Made by a program: the position numbers and the translations under genes. Shown here one piece after another: positions 12,716 through 23,929 of a stretch of 64,000 bases of DNA. The stretch covers positions 45,720,401 through 45,784,400 of the forward strand of contig CM049317.1 of NCBI GenBank assembly GCA_026874595.1. The letters run 5' to 3'. Every line of letters begins with the position of its first letter. Position 1 is the stretch's first letter. Origin of the DNA: Sipunculus nudus (lineage: Eukaryota; Annelida; Sipuncula; Golfingiida; Sipunculidae). A model generated the notes under the pieces. It was not told the origin of the DNA and ran no database searches. It saw nothing but the letters and a program-made list of their open reading frames with translations.

Positions 12716-14302
12716 AATTTGGAAAGAGGATATAATCGGGCAATGGCTTATACCACTCTGTGTACTACTGAGCTTGGTTCAGCAAGGTGCGTTTAAATTC
12801 ATGATTGTTGTGACATTATTTTCTCGTTAAATGTATGGGAATTCTCTCTCTTATCCCGACCCTTTACATTGCTTGCTCTTGAAGCAGATAAATCATACAT
12901 CTTAAGAAAATTGTGAAAATAATTATAAAGATGCAGGAAAGTATAATCAAACCGGGCATTTTTCTAGGAATTACAAGCATAACCTGTCACAGTGCAGAAC
13001 AGTATGTTGGAGAAACCGGAAATCTGACATGCGATTACCTCGAGAGTTTTAACCATAAGCTCTCGTACTGGTATAGAAGAAGAAACCAACCACAATGGAA
13101 ACAAATTTGTCAGTGTATCCAGGACGGTGGCTGTATCCTGACTGACAGTAGGAGTAAATATTCTTGTGAAATGAAACCAGGAAAAGTGTTTCTCTTGATT
13201 TACAACAGCAGTCTTGATGACAGTGGTATATACAAGTTTGACCTTGTAGCTGAAGGAAAAAGCCAAGAGAAAGAAGTATACTACGTTGTTCACGGTATGG
13301 GAATAATACCCTCTCAAACCAAAGCAACAACAGTGATCTCTGAAAATACCGTTATAAATTCAAGAAAAAAGACCTTCTAACTCTTTAACTCTTTTAAACT
13401 CTTTACCATGAATCAAATACAGTCATCTCATACTATTATAAGAATATACCGAAAAGTTAAACAAAAATATCGCCTAATATTGAAACAAAATTTCATTTTT
13501 TTTTTATTATTAATTTTCTGATGCAAACATATCTTTGCACAGTGTGTACTTCTTCTTTCGCATATAAAGGTTATTTTTTCTTAATTCTATTGAACGAATA
13601 ATGTCTTAATTAAACATCTGCTATGCAGCCACAGTAATGTTTTATTTAACCAATCTCTTGTCCACAGAGCAAACAACCACGTTCGCAACACTCACCGTAA
13701 AAGGAGATAAAACAGAACAGAATAGAGAGCAGAATGAATCACGCAAAGGTAGGGACAGTTTTCAGTACGTGATGGGTCGCTTATGTAACGTGATCTCGCA
13801 CATGATTATTTATTACACGGTAATATCATAAAAAATGAAACTATAATATAAAATGACGATCAGACTTCTAAAGACGCTTATGTTGTAGGTCGAATTGACA
13901 GGAAGATGATTGCTCTTATGGTAATAGTTGTTGTGGCAGTATTGGTAGTAGCTGTAATAATGTATATGGCCTTTCTGAGGAAATCTAATGCGTAAGTATG
14001 TGTATATGTATAAATTCTGCGGAAATAATTATTAATAGCTATCCTTCAACGTAACATGCAGTGTTACTCTTAAGCATTTGACATACACGAAACTGGAAAC
14101 TAACTAAATACAAAGAATCACATGGTTTATATGCCGGAATGTAAATTGTAAATAAGAATATTTCAATTTTAAGAGACCTCATCTTGGTAACAAACACTTC
14201 TTTAGTACATGTATGTTTTCTTATCATTGCAGTCGAAATAAAAACAATATAGAGCAGGCAATCCAACTGGTTGACCTCCCTCACGAAACATCAGTGCATT
14301 AG
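12716..14302 (+). CDS. Gene 1: type I membrane protein with one V-type Ig-like domain
   Basis: Five exons are joined by clean GT/AG sites: 12716-12786, 12968-13294, 13668-13748, 13889-13991 and 14233-14302. They encode a hydrophobic leader (core 'WLIPLCVLLSLVQQ'), one Ig domain, a 27-residue polar stalk, a TM segment rich in Val ('MVIVVVAVLVVAVIM') and a 22-residue tail ending at TAG 14300-14302. Exon phases are 1-1 up to the TM exon, which ends in phase 2. The Ig (327 bp) and TM (103 bp) exons match gene 2 exactly in length. The first exon follows a 'TTTTCCTAG' acceptor, and no in-frame ATG was found in it or in the open frame just upstream. The start must therefore lie in an unseen exon, or the gene is defective. 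Candidate poly(A) signals are at 14858 and 14947. The tail has no tyrosine. Function is not known; a cell-surface recognition role is inferred from architecture. Confidence 0.72.
12968..13294 (+). other. Ig V-like domain exon of gene 1
   Basis: The domain begins 'ITCHSAEQYVGETGNLTC'. This gives an A-strand Cys and the usual B-strand Cys, followed by the C-strand Trp in 'LSYWYRR'. The F-strand motif is present as 'DDSGIYKFDL', but the expected Cys two residues after Tyr is Phe. Instead there are extra cysteines in 'ICQC', 'GGC' and 'KYSC'. Six cysteines in all allow three disulfides in a non-standard pattern, shared with gene 2. Confidence 0.8.
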
Positions 14303-14859
14303 AAAAGTCTCCTCGCACTACGTGATATGTTAATCGGTTACATACTGGGATTCCAAGGCTGCACCAGTGCTTCTAGTACAGACTCAGCATAGCCCGTACA
14401 TGTTTCTTGTCTGCCTTTTGGATGTTCGTCCACTTGATATATACATCTTTAATCGATATGTCTCAAAATTTAATGGTTTTTTTATATGACCATAACTCAA
14501 CGTTCTATGTCAAGAACGTTCCATTGTAAATATACAGAATTTTTAAAAGTAATATGAACGATATTAAGTTTCATCTGTTTTTGCCAGTGAAAACTGGTCT
14601 TTCTTGTTCCATGTCAGCATAAATTAAGCTATTATCTTGTTTGTTGATACCATCATGTTTGTTATACAAGTATTTATAATTCAGTGGGTGAGCTGGATGT
14701 GTATCCCCACTATGTCTGACATGAAGGATATGTATTTTTAATTGTCATTCAAAATAAGCGACACCTATCGGTGGTTAACTTAACACATCAGCGACATCCG
14801 TCGCTTGTGTTCATTCATGCTATGTGCTAAGATATTTAATGTTCAGATATAAAGCTAAA

Positions 14860-15939
14860 TAAAGGTCATGTATTAACGATTCGCTATTATTCGTGGTGGG
14901 GTTGCATTGAACATGGATAAGACATTTCATTTATTTGTATTTTACTAATAAATCTGTATTTTATTTGTGCTGTTTTGTTGTGACGTAGTTTCGTTAAAAT
15001 TATTTATTCATTAGCAGAAACTAGTCAAACAAGTAACCCATGTGGATAAAATGGAGTATACTACAAATATCATTTGAGCGACTTTTTTACACGTGTACGC
15101 ATATATTTTGGTTCAAGACTGTATTTAACCTATGTCAATGACATAACACGCCTGATGGTTCCTTCGTGTTCATGTTACCATTATCAGAATGATAAGAATA
15201 CACTTACAACATGTGGTGAAGGTGGTCTACTATATTATGGGGCAAATATGAGATAAAAGAGAGGTGTGCACATTTGTACAAGTGTGCATGGGCGCTAGGA
15301 CAACATAACTCATTTAAATATAGAAGTATAGGAAAGAAAACGGTATAAGACGCTCATTTTTTCGGTGTTAAACATTATTCTTTTAACCAACCTCACGTTG
15401 TTGTAGATCTTGCTGAACGGGTTACCCTGTATAAGTATGTCTAAATAATGAAAATAATAACATTGTGTCCCCTCTTAGTTCGCCCCTGTATATATACTTC
15501 ACTGTAGTATGTTCAAGTGTAAATAACGTTATTAATTGTGTCACATAATAGATTGTGCCATTGTGATTTTGTTTTCATTCTCGGGCTAACTGTGACGCAT
15601 TAGCTATGCATTTGTATTTGTTGAGCGAAAATTGACGCTCATGTCAGACCATTGATTTCTTAAACAATGGCGGCTTTCAGTAAAAGGTTGGAGAGTTCGC
15701 CACAGATCAAGTTATGCAATTGTTGTGATAGTCCCCCATTGGTTCAGGGATTTTTTGTTCCCAGTTGTTTTCAGAGTGCTCATGAATAAAGATGGGCCAT
15801 AGCAAAAAAAGGAGGCGATTCTTTGTAATTGTCTTATGAATATAACTAAGTCTCCAGGGTAGAAGGGTGTTCAAGGACCAAGGACATGTATAGGATTATG
15901 GAGATAGTCTACGGAGACTAGACCTGCTGGCGCCCAGTG
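14860..15939. other. Gene-free stretch after gene 1
   Basis: Nothing recognisable beyond the poly(A) signals at its start. A 60-codon frame at 15074-15256 has no motif and weak composition. Confidence 0.5.
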
Positions 15940-16370
15940 TCCAAAGAAGTGAGGTGCTGCCCAGTGAGGTGCTGCCCAGCGAGGTGCCGTCCAGCGAGGT
16001 GCAGCCCTGCTAGGTGCTGTCCGGCGAGATGCTGTCCAGCGAGATGCAGTCAGTTAGGTGCTGCGAGCGAGGTGCCACCAGCGAGGTGCTGTCCGGCGAG
16101 GTGCTGTCCAGTGAGGTGCTGCCAGCGAGGTGCTGTCCAGTGAGGTGCTGTCAAGTCAGTTGCTGACCAGCGAGGTGCTGTCTAGAGAAGTACTGCCAGG
16201 ATCCAGCGAGGTGCTGCCGTGAGAGTCTTAATTGGTCCAGTGAGGTGGTGACAGCGGGTGTCCAATGAGGTTGTGACAGTAGTGTCCAGTGAGGTGCTGC
16301 CAGCGGGTGTCTAGTGAGGTGCTCCCAGCGGGTGTCCAGTGAGGTGCAGTGAGGTGCCGCGAGCCGGGGT
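15940..16370. repeat. GC-rich minisatellite, ~15-bp unit
   Basis: About two dozen degenerate copies of 'GAGGTGCTGTCCAGC' run head to tail, with single-base length changes that shift the phase. The Cys/Arg/Pro-rich frame on the plus strand (15937-16143) is a translation of the repeat, not a gene. Its base composition contrasts strongly with the AT-rich surroundings. Confidence 0.9.
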
Positions 16371-16510
16371 CCAAGATCACTAGTCCAAGAGATCTTGAGA
16401 CTTTTAGAGACTTTTACTAAAGGTTTCATTTAGTGCATGCAACAGTGTATCTAGTGGGGCGTAACAGGCTGGGAACCCAATCTGGTAGGTGATTTTGAAC
16501 TCTGTATCTT

Positions 16511-16798
16511 TTATGTTCCTTTAATATTCTCTTGTTGTTTAAACCACTGACTTGTGATTTGTTGTGCCTGAGTACTGATACATTGAGTGCCCCATAAAAC
16601 CACACAATCTCTAATTTCCACGTTGATTTCCACCCAGTCCGTCACTTGGTAGGGACAACCTTTTCCCTTGGGCACCAGAAAGGGGTAACTTTTATCGGGT
16701 GACACATGGCACATTAACTTTTCAATAATAAACCATGCGCGAGGGTTAAGCTTTAGCATACGTTTTTTGCATTCGAGGATCTCGTATTCTTCCATCAC
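16511..16798 (-). CDS. Unassigned 95-residue open frame
   Basis: A minus-strand frame runs from ATG 16796-16798 to a stop at 16511-16513. The peptide has mixed composition with several Cys, Trp and Lys (for example 'NPRAWFIIEK', 'FLVPKGKGCPYQ'), unlike the repeat-driven frames nearby. I do not recognise a family. It has no signal peptide or TM segment and sits next to the minisatellite, so it may be a relic of a mobile element. Confidence 0.25.
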   Translation of the reverse strand: MMEEYEILECKKRMLKLNPRAWFIIEKLMCHVSPDKSYPFLVPKGKGCPYQVTDWVEINVEIRDCVVLWGTQCISTQAQQITSQWFKQQENIKGT

Positions 16799-17980
16799 TC
16801 AAGTCGCTGTTTATTCAGCCGCGCATATCACTATATCTATGTGCATTAAGAAACACTGCTTTAGAATAAAGCAAAGGGAAAAGTGTGGTAATCATATGAC
16901 AGGAAATCATAGTAAAAAAAAACAACAGTAAAAACAGCCCGGAGGATGAGCGATTGGTTCAAGCCACGGGCATTACCCACTGCTGCCGGAATAAAACATG
17001 CGCAAACACAGGAAGGACCGATATCATTTTTCTACATTTTTTACATTATTTGTTCTTTTTATTAAGAGACAAGCGGGGATTGTATGACACCAACTATCGT
17101 AGATCCTTATGCACAAAGGCTTGTACAGTTGAATACTATATATAATGTGTGTGGGTGTGTGTGTGTGTGAGGTACATAAAGCGAGTGGGTATTAGTTTGA
17201 CGGGCATGGTAACATACAACAAACATTACTAAATCCTAAGTAGGCCTATATGTTTGAGGAATAATTCCTAGTTCTTTCTTTAAAGTCATCAAGTGTATAT
17301 ATATGTAACAGTAATTTATAAAATTTGTCGTGCATCATTATATTGAAGCAAAATTTTAGTTCGTTTTCATATTGTCATTATCCGCAATTTCTTTTTTTTT
17401 CTCGGCTTCTTTTGTCATAATTCAAACATCTGATTGGTTTAATACCAAAACTCTGTCTTTCTAAGTAAATTCGATATTGTATATATATATATATAAATAT
17501 ACGGAACAATGTAAGACACATCGCTCCTTTGACACCTGAATTATAATCAATAATCACCCGCCCTGTATAGCGTGCAGTTGTGCTTTTGATAAGGACAAGT
17601 ATTGTATATTCTGCATGCACAAGACAAATGTGTGTGTGTCTGTGTGTGTGGTGACCACTATTTAAAAGTGTGAGTTAAATATGTTGAAGTGTTCTTATGA
17701 GTTCTAACTCAACTGATAAAGTGAATGTAGTCGTTGTAGGTGTTTCAGGTAATCCTGACATCCGTTCAGCAAAGCATATTATCACTTTGTATATTGCGAT
17801 TGTTAACCTGGCGGTGCGAAGTTCAGGCAAGTATATATTGTAACACTTTATGTATGGTTTACACACACACACGCACACAGCCAAACCTAATATCTTAAAA
17901 TAATACACAAATAATAAAAAAATATTAAAATTAGGACCTGTAGTGTATAATTACTTAATTTATCGTGGTATTACTTTCAG

Positions 17981-18257
17981 ATTTAAAACGGTTGACCTGT
18001 CTCAGGAGCCTAAAATTAGTTGGAAAAAATAGTATCATGATCTGTAGGCCAACCTTCCTGCCATTACATTCTGAAGCACAATTTGTCTTTGTGTTCCAAA
18101 AGGCAGATGTTTATTATTCCACCAGGCCCTTATGTTCCAGCGTGCAGTAGACTCTACGGCAGCGACTCTGTATGGGCACATGAGCACCAAGACAGACTTT
18201 TATAAACAGTACCAAGTATTGTGTTGTATTCACATAAACTGCGTTTATATATATTGA
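17981..18257 (+). pseudogene. Broken Ig V-like exon related to gene 2
   Basis: A 'TTACTTTCAG' acceptor is followed by a phase-1 frame whose translation tracks the gene 2 Ig exon. 'DLKRLTC' corresponds to 'DLHQLNC', 'EAQFVFVF' to 'KAQICVCV', and, after a frameshift near 18145, 'DSTAATLYGHMSTKTDFYKQY' in the shifted frame follows gene 2 'NSTSATLFVQNSTKSDEGQY'. The C-strand Trp segment is deleted, the paired cysteines of 'ICVC' have become Phe, and an in-frame TAG stands at 18148-18150. No leader or TM exon was found for it. It is the remains of a fourth Ig gene between genes 1 and 2. Confidence 0.68.
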
Positions 18258-18522
18258 CTACGCTGTGATATGTTCGTTAAACCTCTGGTAATATTATGGT
18301 ACATGCAAGGCGACAGGTAGGAGAGCAACCGTTCTATTAATCTACCGTTATCAACGTTATGGTTGCATCACACACGTGCGTGGTTTTACCCATCATAAAT
18401 TAACACCCACGCATGTTCACTTCAGCTATCAAGATATAGGGTATATATAGGTATTTCCACCTTCACCACATGTATAACTGCTGGCTGTAAAATCATATGG
18501 CGTTTGCTTTTTCTATATCCAA

Positions 18523-18525
<3 letters not shown>

Positions 18526-18586
<61 letters not shown>

Positions 18587-18587
18587 A

Positions 18588-18656
<69 letters not shown>
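18526..18656. repeat. Palindromic (TC)n-(TA)n-(GA)n microsatellite
   Basis: A (TC) run, two (TA) runs around a short 'AAACACA' interruption, and a (GA) run follow in order. The outer arms are reverse complements, so the whole block can fold into one long hairpin. Confidence 0.95.
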
Positions 18657-18659
<3 letters not shown>

Positions 18660-19317
18660 AGTATGCTAAGCCTTTGGTATTTTAATAAAAACATGTCTGT
18701 AAAATAGTGGCTGGGTTAAAGGAACAAGGATAAAGGACCGTGTCAGTAGAACTGGAGGCACGATAAAGATGAAGTAATAGTAGGCGTGCAACCGGGTCAT
18801 TAATAATGTACGTATTTGTAGGGAATATAATCAGTTAAATGAAATTTAAAGCTGTACATAAGATGTAATGATGTGCCAGTCTGTTAACATCTTCATGTAA
18901 GGTACTTGAACAGAATATTGTTTGTCTTGTGCATTGTAAGCGCGTGACTTAGATGTATGCAAACTTGTGTCTTCCACGGATGTACAATATATATATATAT
19001 TGTTCAATGAAATCATGCTGTATGGGAATATAGTAACTAAAATTATAAAAAAAAAGTTAAGGCTGTACATAAAAAGGCATGACAAAGGACGCCACATAGA
19101 ATTCGTGATGCACAATAAATCTTATCTCAGTCCATGTAAGGAATTGACAAAAAACTGGTATCCCTTGGCACAGAAAGTGTAATGCTTTTGAGTTTACTTG
19201 GTCTTACGGCATGTATTGGTCTAATAATCGTGTGTTAGCACTGAGAGACCTTGAAACAGATTATAACCAACCACATTTTTAAGAAAAAATGAACGCAGTG
19301 ATAGTTAACATGTGACA
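18660..19317. other. Gene-free stretch
   Basis: No exon recognised; open frames on both strands are AT-driven and carry no motif. Confidence 0.5.
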
Positions 19318-19545
19318 TGGACAGCTGAGAGGTAAAACGCTCGGTTTTCTCCGCTGGCAACCCGGGTTCGATTTCCGGCGTGGCTTTGAGCGTGGTTTAT
19401 AGTGGCCGTCCAAGGCCGGTGGTTTTCTCCGGGTTCTCCGGTTTACACCAGCCTTATCGACTACCGAGCCATGTAGAGTGCTACGTATTAGTTATTATGA
19501 CGAGTTGTACACTCCATGTAAAATAGAAAATAGTTTATAACAGTA
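19318..19545 (+). mobile_element. tRNA-derived SINE
   Basis: A polymerase III A-box-like sequence at 19324-19344 ('GCTGAGAGGTAAAACGCTCGG') is followed by a B box 'GGGTTCGATTTCC' at 19364-19376. The downstream body contains 'GGTGGTTTTCTCCGGGTTCTC', a phrase typical of invertebrate tRNA-SINE bodies. The family name is not claimed. Confidence 0.65.
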
Positions 19546-19730
19546 AGCCAGGGAAAATACAAAAGTTGTTTGATTTGATCATGATATATGCTTTTGATCG
19601 TTTTTTTTTTATTCGTCCATTAAAAGTCCTTTTCCCTGTTATCCTTAAAATGCGGGCCATATGTTATGCTACCCACGATCGCCTCAATTATTTTCATTTT
19701 TTCACACATTCATATTTACACATATATGCG

Positions 19731-19731
19731 C

Positions 19732-19779
<48 letters not shown>

Positions 19780-19836
19780 CAAAATAGGTATGTGTCTCCC
19801 CCTATGAACCATCCGAAAACATTAGCGGTAGAAATA

Positions 19837-19895
<59 letters not shown>

Positions 19896-19957
19896 GCAAA
19901 ATAGGTATGTGTCTCCCCCTATGAACCATCCGAAAACATTAGCGGTAGAAATATGCA
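19731..19957. repeat. (CA)n/(TA)n tract with an exact 67-bp direct duplication
   Basis: The 67-base segments 19774-19840 and 19891-19957 are identical, each starting 'TACATGCAAAATAGG' and ending 'AGAAATATGCA', and are separated by (TA)n. The exact identity implies a recent slippage or unequal-exchange event. Confidence 0.9.
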
Positions 19958-19984
19958 CTATCTCAAAACAATGATTCTATATTT

Positions 19985-20622
19985 CAGCAGAATTGACCTT
20001 GAAGATCAAGGTGAAGGTCACTCGTTTTCGAACTCTGCCGCGATTTTGGCAGACAGATCTGGTGTGTCAAATATGAAGAAAAATCTTCGGTACTTCCAAA
20101 GTAATGGCGGTCACAATAATCCTAAAATTGCGCAAATATGACCTGGAAAGTAAAAGTCAAGGGAACCAGTACCCAAAATATTCCGAGAACTCAGTTAAAA
20201 CAACTTGTGTGTCGACTCTGAGGGAAAAATTCGCAATACTTCATAAGTTATTGTGTTCACAAGACAATAACGATAATTCGGCTGATTTGGCCTTGAAGAT
20301 CCTGGTCAAGACCACCAGTTTTCGAACTTGTCCAAGCACTTGCTAGGAATAATTTGTGTACCAAATTTGAAAATAAAATCAAATATATATAATATATAAA
20401 ATTATAAAATTTTAAAAATTATAGGGTTCACAAAAATTTTACATTCCGGTAAATTTGATCTTGAAGATGATGGTCAAGGTCACGGGGTTTTGAACTCTTC
20501 TGAGATTTTGGTAGGAAAAAAATTGTGTTTCAAATTTTGGAGGAAAATATGCAGCCCTTCGAAAGTTATGGCACAATATATCCTACAGACGACGCCAGAC
20601 GATGGCACTGAAATCAACATGG
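19985..20622. repeat. Diverged tandem repeat with 'CTTGAAGATCAAGGTCAAGGTCA'-type units
   Basis: The phrases 'CCTTGAAGATCAAGGTGAAGGTCAC', 'CCTTGAAGATCCTGGTCAAGACCAC' and 'TCTTGAAGATGATGGTCAAGGTCAC' recur near 19997, 20290 and 20459. Each is followed by 'TTTTCGAACT' or a similar string, then 'TTTTGG' and 'CAAATTTG'-like segments. The unit is roughly 150-290 bases and degenerate. Confidence 0.6.
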
Positions 20623-20638
20623 GGGGGGGGGGGGGGGG
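20623..20638. repeat. Poly(G) tract
   Basis: Run of about 16 G bases at the end of the diverged repeat block. Confidence 0.9.
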
Positions 20639-21284
20639 CATAATAAGTAACAGATTCTTCCATTTGCTATAGTCATGTGACAAAAGTCATTAAGGGACAG
20701 ACTTCGACATTATGCAAAGTGTGCTCATATATAGCCTGTTCCGGTCATGAATGCTGTTCCCTATTGCACCAAATGAATTCACATCTGACACCAATAATAT
20801 GGGTCATATGCAAAATGTTTCTGGGAAAATATATCATAATACAAATATAAGCAGCGCTATAGTCACCGTATAAAGGGAAGTGCTAAGTCGGTTTTTTTTT
20901 GTCCTCAGAAGTAAGATCTATATCATATGGTATGATTGCCCTCTCAAATACACCTTTCACAATGCACCCCAGTGTAATGTTTATATCAATTCACTCCTAT
21001 TAGGCTGTTTAACACTCTTATCTTATATGTAAAATAGAAATGTGCTCAGAGAGCGCAGACCACCGCCAAGGCAGCTCATTACCAACATATGGCATTGTCA
21101 GAAAGATAATATTTTTACTTATTAAGTAACGTACACGTGGAGTGCATCATTTCCCTCTGTGATGTCACGTCTGTTAGTCACGACTTGCATATCGTCACAT
21201 GCTACTTCTCGTTTATACTAATGTGCTATAAACCCCATAAAACACTCATTCTAGGGTTATTTGCACACGGATTACCCTTCAAAA

Positions 21285-21450
21285 TTTTTATCTTTTGTTC
21301 ATTGTATCATTCCTTAGTTATCCTGAAAATTTTATCAAAATCCTTTAATAACTTTTTGAGTAATGTTGCTAATAGACAAACACACAGACAAACCAACGCC
21401 ACCAGAAACAAAACCCCCGCCGCTTGGCGGAGGAAACAACTGATCAATAC
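21285..21450 (+). mobile_element. Small interspersed repeat ending in a GC hairpin
   Basis: A segment rich in 'ACAGACAAACC' ends with the hairpin 'CCGCC gctt GGCGG' at about 21416-21431. A related 'ACCTCCGCCAGCC' segment occurs near 43605. The pattern fits a short non-autonomous element; family not assigned. Confidence 0.45.
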
Positions 21451-22207
21451 AGACAAACTAAACCCAATCATATAAACCTATATCACATAGCTGTTGAGGT
21501 ACAAGGTAACATTATTGGAAGTCGAATACAGGGACAACGTGGAAATTAGGGCATTCCTTTCTTATACTGGTACACGAACATGAATTCGTCAAACACACGT
21601 GTAGAAGGAAAGTCTGCTGAAGGTATGATCGTGGGGAAGGTAATCTACCAAATGCTTAGGTTTATAAGGTGGATATTGTCCCGCTGGCTAGATCCAGACA
21701 ACAGATCTTACGCCGGGTTTTTCCCAAATTGCAATGCGCATCCGGTATGTCATATTGGGAATCCCTGAAGTAACTCTATGATGGATGAGCCCTATTTAAA
21801 TGGCATCACAAGTCCCAAGGTGGATGTTATTTCAAGAAATCACCCGCGCAGACAATACCTGTCGGCATGATACATCTGAGAACCGTGTCCCCATGTTCGA
21901 AAGGTATGTGTTTATTCCACTAGCACAGTGCGTGCGAAGTGCACATGTTATCGGGAATTTAAACCTATAATGTATTTACTACAGTATTTGCCTAGCAATT
22001 GAGAAGTGAACCAGGTGTCAAAGCAGGTACTTGTTTGTGTCAAATGCACGGTTCTGTTATCATAACATAATTCATCCGTGAATTTTCACTGGTACAGGTG
22101 AATTGTCAGCTTGTAATTTTTATTCGTGTACAATAAAATGAAAAACAGATTTAAATAAACCGAAATGAAATAATTTTTAATAACCGGTTATTGTACAATA
22201 ACATAAA

Positions 22208-22208
<1 letters not shown>

Positions 22209-22285
<77 letters not shown>
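22209..22285. repeat. (TA)n microsatellite
   Basis: Long uninterrupted TA run. Confidence 0.95.
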
Positions 22286-22288
<3 letters not shown>

Positions 22289-22289
22289 G

Positions 22290-22929
22290 CCTTTCAATAG
22301 ACAGAACGTGTGGAGATTAAGCCCAAATTTGGGAGAGTCCATTTGAATTTTAGAACATCTCAAAGAGGGGATCAAATTTTAAAGGATTATTAAAAAAAGA
22401 ATCAAACTTGTTGGTGTTTTGCGTTATTAGCGCACATTTTTCATACGTTTGTATTATAAGATTGATATGTAAATATTATTTGTTCATTGTAAGCACAGGA
22501 TTTGCACAACTAGCTGGCCTGTTTGAGGTTGTCAGTAACGGTCATTACCCGCTTTGATCCTCTTTGTTGTACAATGACAAATATTCGCGTCCTTTCGTAT
22601 GCTTTTTTATTACCCAAAACTGAAGAATCCCTTATTATAAATAATATATACATTTATATATATATATATATATAAATAGAAAAAAAAATATTCTAAATTG
22701 AATGATAAATCATTTTTTTCAAAATATTTATTAAATTACAAATTATAATCATGTATAAATAAAAATTGACAAAGAAATGAATTATACCGTATCATTTTAT
22801 ATAATTATCTTAACATATTTATATATGCATACAGATTATTACCCTGTTCATTAATTTTGTGTATGCGCTGTATTTTCTTATGAAATTTAAATCGAAAATC
22901 AGTTAGAGGAATGTTACAGAAATCAATAA

Positions 22930-22989
<60 letters not shown>

Positions 22990-23657
22990 ATACATCTATA
23001 TATAAATAAAGTATCAAGCAACATTCGTCATTCCAAACGAAAAGTATAAATAAATTGGCAACACAGGCAAACAAATTCTTCAAATAATCCCACGTTTATA
23101 CACATTTGTATCTAAAACAAAATGAATATTTCCTAAATTATAAATCTCCCCTTAAAACAGATCACCAATTTATTATCTTTTACAAGATGTGTAATTTAAA
23201 TTCATTGTTTATTTCTATACTTGTGAAAAGCAAGTACTTACATTTATCATACGCATCAATTAAGGTCTTCTTAAGAAATACATTGAACCATTTTCAGTGT
23301 TGATAAATTCCCCACTTACCTTAATATATGGTGCCTGTCTGGCCCCTGGGTCAATAGCACTTTGGGTATTTACGACGCCCACATATGGGAAAGCACACTC
23401 ACATAACAACACTTATAACCATCATTTATTCATAACATGAACATATAGGTCACGTACAAGCCGTGATAAATTACGATTACCTATATCGTAATCTTCATTG
23501 AGCTTCTGGTATTAGTCATAAGGTATATACACACACTCAGTACAGTTTATACTCTATAAACAGCTGATGCCTTTGACGGTTTCGGCGTCACTGTATTTGT
23601 GATATCTACACGTACATCTGAAGGTAAATAATGATACAGAACGATATATAGAAGGAG

Positions 23658-23660
<3 letters not shown>
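22290..23660. other. Gene-free AT-rich stretch with a (TA)n tract at 22933-22984
   Basis: No exon, element boundary or motif recognised apart from the dinucleotide runs. Confidence 0.5.

Positions 23661-23708
<48 letters not shown>
23661..23708. repeat. (TA)n microsatellite
   Basis: Uninterrupted TA run followed by a short TG-rich segment. Confidence 0.95.
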
Positions 23709-23712
<4 letters not shown>

Positions 23713-23929
23713 TGCATTTATGTGTGTGCATTACAATATTACATTTACTGAGAGAAAAATATAAGAAAATAACTTTATTTAAAGTAAAATTAAGATTATT
23801 GTAGGCATTTAAATAAAGATTATTGTAGCCATATCAACAAATTAATACTTGAATAAAATTATTTTGCAAAGTATTAAATGGGGCATTTATTGTAAATCTA
23901 TAGTAACTTGATGAAAAAAAAATTAATTT

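Noticed and set aside
12743-12786. ATG at 12743 as the gene 1 start
   Set aside because: It is in a different frame from the leader and would put the Ig exon out of frame after splicing.
15937-16143. Cysteine-rich 68-residue frame
   Set aside because: It is a direct translation of the 15-bp minisatellite.
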